Source of the DNA: Hepatocystis sp. ex Piliocolobus tephrosceles
Taxonomy: Eukaryota; Apicomplexa; Aconoidasida; Haemosporida; Plasmodiidae
DNA length: 17,007 bases
Assembly (NCBI GenBank): GCA_902459845.2
Contig: CABPSV020000392.1
Coordinates: 436-17,442 of the forward strand
Direction of reading: 5' to 3'
Of the stretch, positions 9,641-17,007 are shown one piece after another (position 1 is the stretch's first letter; the number at the start of each line of letters is the position of its first letter). Position numbers and translations under genes: made by a program. Under the pieces are notes generated by a model. It was given only the letters and a program-made list of their open reading frames with translations, was not told the DNA's origin and made no database searches.

Positions 9641-9790
9641 ATGATTATTTATAGTAGTGTGGCGTTTGTTGCAGATTGTTACAAGTTTATATTTCAATGT
9701 CATTTTCAATTTATGGAAAGTAACATTTATGTTATTATTACTCTTTTATTTGTTGTGTTGTATTTATATATATATTGTTCAATGTATTAA
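9641..9790 (+). CDS. possible 49-residue membrane micro-ORF
   Basis: ATG at 9641 opens 49 codons to TAA at 9788-9790. The first half is mixed, with three Cys and aromatic residues. The second half is a hydrophobic stretch (VIITLLFVVLYLYIY). Base use is slightly richer in G and C than the flanks. The layout resembles the 2547 gene, a soluble part then one C-terminal helix, but it is very short and unrecognised. It could be chance, or an exon of something longer. Confidence 0.25.
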   Translation: MIIYSSVAFVADCYKFIFQCHFQFMESNIYVIITLLFVVLYLYIYCSMY

Positions 9791-9906
9791 ATGTATTGCC
9801 AAAAAAAAAAAAAAAAAAAAAAAAATATAAGATAAAGTACAAACAAAAATAAAATGACTAGTTCCTATGAAAGTGCATTGGTATAAAATAACAAATCAAG
9901 TAGCAT

Positions 9907-10063
9907 ATGAAGTATGTGGTTCTATTGGTTTTGACAGCAACTTACTTGTTCTGTTTGCTTAACAATCAGGTCGGTATTAAAGATATCATTATCACTTTTT
10001 ATAAAAGAAGTACATTTTTTGCAATAACTTTTGTTTTATTTTATACTAGATTTGGAAAGTCTT

Positions 10064-10096
<33 letters not shown>

Positions 10097-10589
10097 ATTT
10101 TTTTTTATAAATTATTTTAATAATTGTTAGTTGTTTAGTAGTAAATATACTAACGTCAATTTACGCACATATATGTATATTTATAAGTACACATTTTTAA
10201 TGGTTTAAAAAACATAATACATAATTTGTATGCATATAAATAAGTAGTATTAAAAAAAAGTGATCAATATATAAAACAAGCAGTAATAAAAAATGAATGA
10301 ATTTAAAAAAAAAAAAACAACCAATATTTTATTAATGTATAAAGTTATATGCTTTATATTGTGTTACAACTACAAAATAGCAACTTTTTTAAAATCTCAT
10401 TACCACTATTATCACTATCATCACTATCATAACAACCATCACTATCATAACAACCATCACTATCATAACAACCATCACTATCATAACAACCATCACTATC
10501 ATAACAACCATCACTATCATAACAACCATCACTATCATCACAACCATCACCATTACCATGATCACAATAACCATTATCACCATAATTAG
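9907..10589 (+). CDS. candidate secreted histidine-rich repeat protein (two-exon model)
   Basis: Exon 1 (9907-9973) starts with ATG and encodes a typical short signal peptide (MKYVVLLVLTATYLFCLLNN). It ends at a possible donor G|GTATTA. The proposed exon 2 starts at 10381 after ACTACAAAATAG, and its phase fits. It encodes about 68 residues, mostly six-residue repeats of HHYHNN, to TAG at 10587-10589. The His-rich tail has 33 His in 63 residues; the rest is mainly Asn and Tyr. The 18-bp DNA unit is six codons, so copy-number change keeps the frame. The layout of a signal-peptide exon, an intron and a His-rich repeat exon is that of P. falciparum HRP2, but the repeat differs. Similar layout is not proof of homology. 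If real, the product would be exported and could bind metal or haem. Alternatives are a single exon from ATG 10293, with its own basic-hydrophobic leader, or a non-coding minisatellite. The splice acceptor has a weak pyrimidine tract. Confidence 0.4.
10419..10544. repeat. 18-bp minisatellite, six perfect copies and one variant
   Basis: CATCACTATCATAACAAC is repeated perfectly at 10419, 10437, 10455, 10473, 10491 and 10509. A one-base variant follows at 10527. Degenerate CAT/CAC/TAT/AAC triplets flank it from about 10398 to 10589. Read in the frame of the His-rich candidate it gives H-H-Y-H-N-N. The I-T frame and some minus-strand frames are also open, so openness alone does not prove coding. 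Confidence 0.95.
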
Positions 10590-10714
10590 TATCACCATCA
10601 TTTTTAAACAGTCAGCTTTAAAATGATTGCTTTGAAGTGCTAAATCGTCATAGCATATTATTGAAAAAGTCAAAAAAAAAAAAATTTTTGCAACAACGTA
10701 TATCCATGTTTTGT

Positions 10715-11992
10715 TTATTTTGTATTTAATCGTCTCAACTTTCTCTTTACCGGGTTAGTATATTTAAAGCGTCGAGATCTTCGACGCTTTGCATGCATTT
10801 GTTTACGTTTAGGGGCAATACACTGATCGTTCTTCATAAGGGCATCGTTTACATCATCATTGGAATAGTCGTTTATGCAGAACCCGTTTAGATGTTTGAG
10901 ATGATAATTTAAAGAATAATTGATAATATCCTTAATGCGTAAATCGTCGTAAACTTGTTCAGGATTAATAGTTAATGATATGTCCATAATTATATTTTTG
11001 CGTAAAATGACGTCATAAATAATATTATTAAAATAAGCATTTTTAATTTCATTAAATCTTGCTATAAATTTTTCACAAGTTTTAAAACGTTTTGGTATTT
11101 TATCTTTCCAAAATGTGCATCTATTTAAGTATTTAAATATACTTTTTATGTCTTGGTAATTACGTGTTAAGTGATAAGCACGTTGTACACCCATTTGTCT
11201 TATATGCAAATCCATTGTATTAGAAGCGCAACCACTTAAGATACACATAGTTAAAAACGTATGCACATCTAAAGGTTTGAATTTGTTTAATCCTTTTGAA
11301 CAATACAAATCGTTTGTATAATCTTTTATGTTATGAAACGAACCGGTAAAAGGATTTTTAATTCCTTTTATTAAACTGGTATCATATAAATCGAAAACAG
11401 GAGACATATTTATTTCGTAACAATCTCCATCCTCATTTAATTTGACTAAAAGACGAGGACAGGCATACATAAGCAATTCAATGTTTTCAGTTACAGCCCA
11501 AGAAATATAACCCATATGAGAAAGGAATGATAATTGTGCAGCTGCTTCTTCAGGAGTGATAATATAATAAATTTTTTTTTCTTTACAGAAATCTATAATT
11601 TGTTTTATCATATCATCTGTAACAAATAAAGCTTTAGAACATTTTTGTACAACAAAAGAATACTGGCATTGATATGGATTGTTTTTAATATATTCTACAG
11701 CTTCTTGTTTTTGTTTTTCTACTTCCATTTTTTTTAATAAATCTCTTTCTGGTTTCATATTGAACACAAAAATAAATTTAATATTATGGTAGTTCATAAC
11801 ATTTATAAGTCTTTCGATATAATTTATATGACTATTGTTATATTTGTCTGTAACAACATCGTATGCGTATTTGAATAAATGTTTGAGAATCAGTGAATGA
11901 ATGTCGATTCCGAGTACTTCATTTTTGTATTTACTTATATGTGATTTTACTTCAACTTCTTTAAAAAACAATTGCAAATTACTACCGTTCAT
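10715..11992 (-). CDS. EXO1/FEN1-family protein with degenerate active site
   Basis: This is a complete 425-residue frame, ATG at 11990-11992, with an in-frame TGA just upstream. It aligns with the XPG N and I regions and helix-hairpin of eukaryotic EXO1: LGIDIHSLI (27-35), IFVFNMKP (74-81), EEAAAQLSFL (148-157), VTENIELLMYACPRLLVKL (167-185), MCILSGCAS (249-257), QMGVQRA (266-272). Active EXO1 holds two metal ions with D30, D78, E150, D152, D171, D173 and D225. By alignment this protein keeps D30 and E149, but has N78, A151, N170, E172 and A256 at the others. Nuclease activity is therefore unlikely. A DNA- or RNA-binding scaffold role, as in the pseudo-nuclease Mkt1, is an inference. The conserved MGI start is replaced by MNGSN. 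About 30 extra residues lie before the SGC motif. Residues 393-425 are very basic, a likely nuclear signal. It converges on the His-rich candidate, 125 bp away. Confidence 0.85.
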   Translation of the reverse strand: MNGSNLQLFFKEVEVKSHISKYKNEVLGIDIHSLILKHLFKYAYDVVTDKYNNSHINYIERLINVMNYHNIKFIFVFNMKPERDLLKKMEVEKQKQEAVEYIKNNPYQCQYSFVVQKCSKALFVTDDMIKQIIDFCKEKKIYYIITPEEAAAQLSFLSHMGYISWAVTENIELLMYACPRLLVKLNEDGDCYEINMSPVFDLYDTSLIKGIKNPFTGSFHNIKDYTNDLYCSKGLNKFKPLDVHTFLTMCILSGCASNTMDLHIRQMGVQRAYHLTRNYQDIKSIFKYLNRCTFWKDKIPKRFKTCEKFIARFNEIKNAYFNNIIYDVILRKNIIMDISLTINPEQVYDDLRIKDIINYSLNYHLKHLNGFCINDYSNDDVNDALMKNDQCIAPKRKQMHAKRRRSRRFKYTNPVKRKLRRLNTK

Positions 11993-12258
11993 TTTTAGGT
12001 ATCAATATGGGTACGCAACTGTATATTATATTTATATCCGAGTTGTTATTTTTTTGTTTAAAAAAAAAAAAAAACAGAAAAATTTACCTGTTAAAAAAAT
12101 TTAAAAAATTGTTTGCAAAGAAAATATAACCAGAACTGATCTATAAAAATAAAAAATTTACTTATATCAATCTTATTCCAAACGAATACGTATCTTTATT
12201 TTTTTTGTTTTGCGATTAACTTAAAAAAATGTTTAATATAACAAAAATATTTAATATT

Positions 12259-12530
12259 CATAAATAATATAATTTTATATTATGAATGAATAATGCAATG
12301 CGCAAATTTTTAACAATGTTTTTAATCATAAATAATGTAATTTTACATTATGAATGTATAATGCAATGCGCAAATTTTTAACAATGTTTTTAATCATAAA
12401 TAATGTAATTTTACATTATGAATGTATAATGCAATGCGCAAAATTTTAACAATGTTTTTAATCATAAATAATGTAATATTACATTATGAATGTATAATAC
12501 AATGCGCAAAATTTTAACAATGTTTTTAAC
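12259..12530. repeat. 68-bp tandem repeat, four copies, each with a palindrome
   Basis: Copies begin with CATAAATAAT at 12259, 12327, 12395 and 12463, a constant 68-bp period. Each contains a hairpin-forming palindrome and the word CAATGCGCAAA. Copies 2 and 3 have arms ATAATGTA and TACATTAT around ATTT. Copy 4 is a perfect 20-bp palindrome (ATAATGTAATATTACATTAT). Copy 1 has ATAATATA and TATATTAT, so both arms changed and pairing is kept. Confidence 0.95.
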
Positions 12531-12600
12531 AATATTTTTAACAATGTTTTTAACAAAGGTTTTAACAATGTTTTTAATAAAGGTGTTAACAATGGTTTTA
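12512..12600. repeat. 12-bp AACAATGTTTTT-type repeat
   Basis: The last part of the 68-bp unit, AACAATGTTTTT, runs on as about seven imperfect 12-bp copies (variants AACAATATTTTT, AACAAAGGTTTT and similar). Confidence 0.85.
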
Positions 12601-12742
12601 ATTTATTTTATTTTATTTTTTTTTTTTTTTTGATAAACCAATTTTCTACGAATATAGACATATTGCTTGATTTTTTTTTATTTCCATGTATTAAAAAAAA
12701 TGCTTTATAGCATCTTAAATGTTTAAATTTAAAAAAAAATAA

Positions 12743-12744
<2 letters not shown>

Positions 12745-12816
<72 letters not shown>
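12745..12816. repeat. 72-nt poly-A run
   Basis: This is the longest homopolymer in the window, immediately preceded by A-rich sequence with single T interruptions. Its length in the assembly should not be trusted. Confidence 0.9.
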
Positions 12817-12818
<2 letters not shown>

Positions 12819-13025
12819 AAGCTAAATTTTCCTCATTGACAATAAGTATGAAAGCTTATACAGTGTTATAATAAACAAGCATTTAAAATGAACTAATAAA
12901 AAATTATAAAAAAAAGTTAAGTAAAAAAGAAAATTGTAAAAAAAAACTAAGTAAAAAAAAAAAAAAAAAAAATTAAAATAGCAACAAAAAAAAAAAAAAG
13001 GGAAAAAAAAGTAAAGCATAAATTG

Positions 13026-13166
13026 TAGAAGTAGCTGAACCATGAGCAAAATTAAACATAAACCACAAATCATAGAAGTAGCTGAACGTGTAGCAAAAAT
13101 AAAAATAAACCACAAACCATAGAAGTAGCTAAACCTTCAGCAAAATTAAAAATAAACAAAATTGGA
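13026..13166. repeat. 47-bp tandem repeat, three copies
   Basis: TAGAAGTAGCTGAAC begins units at 13026, 13073 and 13120, an exact 47-bp period. The third copy diverges at its end and runs into the possible decayed coding sequence. A 47-bp period is not a multiple of three, which argues against translation through the repeat. Confidence 0.9.
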
Positions 13167-13539
13167 CCCCTTTTGTTTAGACTAATTGATACATAATTGC
13201 TAACATTGATCAAATCTTTTTGCAGTTTAAATGGTACATTTACAGATGTGCACCATGATATAAAAAATAGTACAAGTGACATTTTAAACCGTGTAACTTT
13301 AAAGTGTTTAAAAATTTTTTTATAGCAGCGCATATATAGAAGAGGAAAGATTTATGTGGATAACAAGACTTGTTTATTAGCTTTGTTGCAGTTGTACATA
13401 CAATGAAGAATAGAGCCATAGCAGTGAACATATTGTGAATGTGTACATAGTAGGTACTGTTTCGTATGAGAATGATATAAATCACGTTCTTGCTTGTGTT
13501 ATAAGTGCCATGTATATCCAAATATTACGTTTTGAATAA
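13120..13539 (+). pseudogene. possible decayed coding sequence, identity unknown
   Basis: Base composition here is clearly less A+T rich than the flanks. In one plus frame there are only three stops (TAA 13194, TAG 13323, TGA 13404) over about 95 codons. After that, a second frame is open for 41 codons (13414-13536) to TAA 13537. Open pieces contain protein-like stretches such as NGTFTDVHHDIKNSTSDIL and EHIVNVYIVGTVSYENDI. Acceptor-like TTTTTGCAG (13217-13225) and TTTTTATAG (13317-13325) precede two of the pieces, so a multi-exon gene is also possible. The minus strand is open over 13070-13333 and 13240-13521 in two frames, which keeps the strand uncertain. I do not recognise a family. Confidence 0.3.
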
Positions 13540-14670
13540 CCCATTTTTTTTTTATTTTTTTTTTATTTTTTAATAGTAACTTGTATATGTGTTTTTGTTA
13601 ACAAAAAAATATTTTGTGATTTAAGGAAGCAAAGAATTGCTCAATGTGCTCCACATTACTGAAAAGTTTCATTATTAATGGAATTATTTTTAAACAAATG
13701 TGAAATGAAACTGTAATAGGTTATGGTTTTTAATACGTATTACATATAGTGATATCAAAAAATAAGAAGAAAAATAAGGAGATAAAATAGCAATGCAGAC
13801 TACTTCAATTATTTCAAAAAAAAGAAAATAGTGACTTTAATGAATGACGTGTGTAAGCTTATTAAAATAAATGCAAATACTATAAAAAACGAAAAAGATA
13901 AAACAGATTGATACAAAAAAAACAAAAAAAACAAAAAAAACAATTAATAAATATTGAGTAAAATAATTGCGCTGTTTAATTCGTGAAAAGAATGTGTTAA
14001 CTAGAACATATTTGTACATATTAAAATAACGTTATATTACAACATTTGAACACTTTTTAATAAATTTACGTTAAATTAAAAAGAATAAGAATTGTGTGTT
14101 TACAATATGTTTTAAACATTATGACATTAATATGTGTCATAAAAAAAATATACTACCATTTCAATTACGTTTTTATGTAGAATTATTCGATTATTATGAC
14201 TATGCATGTATATGTTTATTATGTGTTATGTGTGAGTAAATAAGTATATATTTGCGTTATCATACACTTTTTGTATGAACTATTATGTGCATATCTTGTG
14301 TTATGTCAAGGTTTATGTTAACTTTTAATGATATCAAATAAAAAAATTGCTCCAAAATGGACATCGTTAAATTTCAATTCAAATAAAAGCGCTTAAAAAG
14401 AATGGTCACTTTATGTTTGTTTTTTTGTGTACGTAATACAATTTAAAAGATATTAGTAATTATGATTGTTAAGAATGTTACATTTGCGTTTTGTTACCGT
14501 GGCAAATATCAATGGTATACATTATTGTCAACTTTTAGAAATACGCAATTTTTTTAATAGATATTTTTGTATGCAAATGGGATGTTTTTAAGACATAAGT
14601 ACAGTTTATGCAATGTTTTCGTTGTATTGCGTATTGAACATGTCGCTGCATGACAATGACATATGTATAC

Positions 14671-14715
<45 letters not shown>

Positions 14716-16410
14716 GTATACAATCGTACTTATAGCGCTTTGTATAAGTAACATCCATTCTTGTAAATATAAATTAAGTACTTAAAAAAATCATTAATTA
14801 TATTAATATTTTATTTTTTTGACATATAGAAAGCTTTGTGTTAATTTGATGAGTGTTTCAGAATAATGGATTTGCAATATTTGCGTGCGATAAATAAATA
14901 CAAACACATGTTAACAAAACGGGTATGAAAAAATAAAAAGTTAGCGCTCATACAACAGTTGCAGTTATAAAATACATGAATATTGTTTTTCATATGTGAC
15001 ATATTTTTTTTATTTTATATGTCAAAATGAATAACATACATTTATGTTTGCACAAAAGTACATGCATATTTATATACATTTGCATAGATGCCGAATTAAT
15101 TTTTTTTTTTTTTTTTTTTCAGGCTACTATTTTATCAAGTTATTGCGTCCTTGATTGTTTTATTATCGTTTTTTTTTTTTTTTTTGATATGCGTTGGTAG
15201 ATCTTTGAATGGCAGTTGTTAGTAATATAAGAGAACGTAATATAACAAAAAAAAAGTTTTTTTTTCAAAAATGTATAACTCAATTGTTAATTTTTTTTTA
15301 AAAGAGTTAAAGCTTCATTATACTTAAAAGCTTCATTATCTTTATGAATTATTATAAAAACAAAAAAAAATAAAACACACAGTTCCATTTGATAAATGTT
15401 ATCGTTTTATTTTATAACGCGTCATCTTTTATTATAAATGTACAATTTTTTTAGATCATTGGAATTGAGGGAGAAATTAAGTTGTGAAAAAAGCATTATT
15501 AAAAATAGGTGTCATAAAAAAAAAAAAAAAAAAACGGAAATGTTTTAAAGTTCAAATAATAATTTATAGTTTATTTATGTATATAACTCTATGTAATAAC
15601 ATGAATAGCAAATTGAAACATACGTAAAAAGGTAATTGACAAACATTTTTATATTTTGATTAATGTGTAACGTTACAAAAATTTTGAGTGATTTTGTTAC
15701 AAATTTTGGTATATTTTTATATTCTAAATGTGATACATAACTGTAGAAATTTTATTGTATGAATCTATTTCTAAGTGGTTAAAAAGAGAAAACAATTAAA
15801 AGTAAATGTAGTACATTTTACAATATATGTATATTGAGTGTTTATTTCTTTTAAATTTTATGAATATTTTATTAAAAAGTGATCTTGTGCGATAACAAGC
15901 TTATTTTTTTTTTTTTTTTTTTTTAGGAAAACCAATAATAAACTAGTCTGCATAACAATATGATGTGTTACGTATGCATATTAGCAATTGTTTTATTATT
16001 TTTGAATATGGTACAATAATAATAGTACTTATCAATTTTTTGTATGTGTGTAAAGTGATAAAAACAAAAAAAAAAATTTTTTATAAATAATTTTACAAAT
16101 CAATAGTTTTAATTGCATTTAAAATAGTTTTAAATAAAAATATTTTGTATATAACAAATGAGCAAATATATATATGTATAGGACTAATCATAAACACGTA
16201 GAAAATAATAATTATGCATTATGGTGAAAACAAATTTATGTATATGCACTTAATTTTTTTTTTTTTTTTTTATTTTATATTATTTTTTTAACATACACAT
16301 TATATTATGTATATATACATGTTTTGTTGTGTATGTTTGTCATGAAAATAATGTAATAATGTTAATATTAATACATGATACATTTATATATATATATATA
16401 CAATTTTATT
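13540..16410. other. long stretch with no supported gene
   Basis: I read both strands and found only short or compositional frames. It holds (AAAAAAAC)n at about 13916-13941, a TA microsatellite at about 14676-14712, many A or T runs, and a TA tract at about 16387-16400. At 15098-15122 a long T run ending CAG is a strong acceptor-like site followed by 25 open codons (15123-15197), which may be an exon. A more balanced patch at 14570-14680 shows no convincing frame. This interval should contain the 3' untranslated region of the TRAP-like gene. Confidence 0.5.
14676..14712. repeat. (TA)n microsatellite
   Basis: An alternating T-A tract of about 37 bases. It generates a Tyr/Ile-rich minus-strand frame that is not a gene. 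Confidence 0.9.
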
Positions 16411-17007
16411 TTAGAATCCATCCGATATTCCTTGCCAAGCATCATCTTCTGGTATATGAAATTCGTCGTTCTCTTTTATATTTGTTGTTTTATGTGACAT
16501 GTTATCAAATAAATTTTCACTTGATAAACTTGCAAGAACTTCTGTTTTTTGCGCATAACTATAAGCAACACCAACACAACCAAGTAAAACTATTCCACCT
16601 AAAATAACACCCGCTATTTTATAGGCATTATTAACTCCAGGTTTTTGATTCTTTTTATTATTTTCGTTTTGTTCTTCATCTTCATTATTTGATTTTATGT
16701 TATTATGTACATGTGCATCATTCTGGTTTAGGGATGTATTACTTTGATAAGGATATATTTTTATGTTATGTTTTTTTATTATATCATGTTGAGGAATATA
16801 TGCATTGTGGGATTTAACAAATTTTTGTACGCTGTTTTGATACTCATTAATATTTGATTGAGCTGGTTCTTTTGATTTAGATTCCGGTATGGGACATTCT
16901 CCTTCGTCACATTCTTCGGTTAGAGTATCAATGCAACTCTCATGATTAGACATTCTTTTTTTTGTTTTTATTCCCTTACCACAAGACGCTGAACATGTAG
17001 ACCATTC
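16411..17007 (-). CDS. TRAP/SSP2-like sporozoite adhesin, C-terminal part
   Basis: The frame is open to the right edge, so the gene continues outside. The visible 198 residues begin inside a thrombospondin type 1 repeat: EWSTCSASCGKGIKTKKR, with further Cys at fragment residues 25, 33 and 38. A low-complexity Asn/Lys/Gln/Glu stalk (about 39-125) follows. Next is the membrane helix, about 130-150 (YKIAGVILGGIVLLGCVGVA), close in pattern to the TRAP helix and its rhomboid-cleavable Gly/Ala face. An acidic cytoplasmic tail of about 48 residues ends the protein (FHIPEDDAW then seven more residues). In the TRAP family the outer part binds host ligands. The tail Trp and acids link it to the actin-myosin motor through the glideosome connector. 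The von Willebrand A domain expected upstream is not in the window. The stalk is short compared with P. falciparum TRAP, and the tail extends beyond the usual W-N end. A TRAP-related paralogue is the main alternative. Confidence 0.9.
   Translation of the reverse strand, partial: EWSTCSASCGKGIKTKKRMSNHESCIDTLTEECDEGECPIPESKSKEPAQSNINEYQNSVQKFVKSHNAYIPQHDIIKKHNIKIYPYQSNTSLNQNDAHVHNNIKSNNEDEEQNENNKKNQKPGVNNAYKIAGVILGGIVLLGCVGVAYSYAQKTEVLASLSSENLFDNMSHKTTNIKENDEFHIPEDDAWQGISDGF

Larger units (their letters stand above)
11993..13025. other. upstream region of the EXO1-like gene, repeats and poly-A
   Basis: It contains the 68-bp palindromic repeat, 12-bp repeats, a 72-nt poly-A run and A-rich direct repeats around 12901-12965. 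No gene is supported. It should carry the promoter of the minus-strand gene ending at 11992, but I cannot point to a specific element. Confidence 0.5.

Noticed and set aside
10389..10673. Minus-strand Met/Val/Ile-rich 94-codon frame
   Set aside because: It is the reverse reading of the 18-bp repeat; the His-rich plus-strand reading with a nearby signal peptide is more plausible.
11901..12104. Plus-strand 67-codon frame
   Set aside because: It starts antisense to the EXO1-like gene and runs into poly-A sequence.
13330..13400. RNase P/MRP-like GAGGAAAG word
   Set aside because: The word is short, and no matching partner strand or other conserved region was found at a suitable distance.
13414..13539. 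Resemblance of one open piece to the coatomer zeta/adaptin sigma motif (SYEN followed by hydrophobics)
   Set aside because: Only a few residues match and a gap is needed. Upstream pieces did not show the expected N-terminal longin pattern.
13837..14019. Minus-strand 60-codon hydrophobic frame
   Set aside because: Its Phe/Val-rich core comes from an (AAAAAAAC)n repeat.
16329..16607. Plus-strand 92-codon frame
   Set aside because: It is antisense to the TRAP-like tail, which has clear family motifs.
1..17007. tRNA genes, rRNA genes, CRISPR arrays
   Set aside because: No T-arm-like GTTCRANNC with cloverleaf partners, no rRNA landmarks and no regularly spaced palindromic spacer array were seen. 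The tandem repeats here have no unique spacers.

Overview
The window looks like nuclear DNA from a haemosporidian apicomplexan, meaning Plasmodium or a close relative. Three things point there. The DNA is extremely A+T rich, with dozens of long poly-A, poly-T and TA tracts. Genes are short, widely spaced and probably intron-bearing. The right edge carries the 3' end of a TRAP/SSP2-type sporozoite adhesin: thrombospondin repeat, low-complexity stalk, Gly/Ala-rich membrane helix, and acidic tail with a tryptophan. I cannot name the species. The TRAP tail extends past the usual Trp-Asn end, so this may not be one of the well-known Plasmodium species.

Layout, left to right. 1-2546 is gene-free and holds a purine-rich 24-bp/16-bp minisatellite (about 943-1166). 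2547-2834 (+) encodes a small acidic protein with one C-terminal membrane helix. 2835-4909 is intergenic, with a 15-bp inverted repeat, a 48-nt poly-T run and a 23-bp T-rich minisatellite. 4910-5106 (+) is an exon that reads as the second half of an R-SNARE motif without a membrane anchor. 6326-6942 (+) is an unrecognised gene whose frame is broken by one extra T in a 9-T run. 8043-8891 (-) is an unrecognised two-helix membrane protein, bracketed by two copies of a roughly 100-bp repeat exactly 1600 bp apart. 9641-9790 (+) is a possible micro-ORF. 9907-10589 (+) may be a two-exon gene for a secreted His/Tyr/Asn-rich repeat protein. 10715-11992 (-) is a FEN1/EXO1-family protein in which most metal-binding acidic residues are replaced. 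12259-12600 is a four-copy 68-bp repeat with a conserved palindrome. 13026-13539 holds 47-bp repeats and what may be decayed coding sequence. 13540-16410 shows no gene I can support. 16411-17007 (-) is the TRAP-like fragment, which continues off the window.

No operon logic is expected, and the genes do not form an obvious pathway. The most unusual observations are the EXO1-like pseudo-nuclease, the histidine-rich candidate, the orphan R-SNARE half-motif, the homopolymer frameshift, and the palindromic tandem repeat whose stem keeps pairing despite base changes. All splice models are read by eye and need transcript support.
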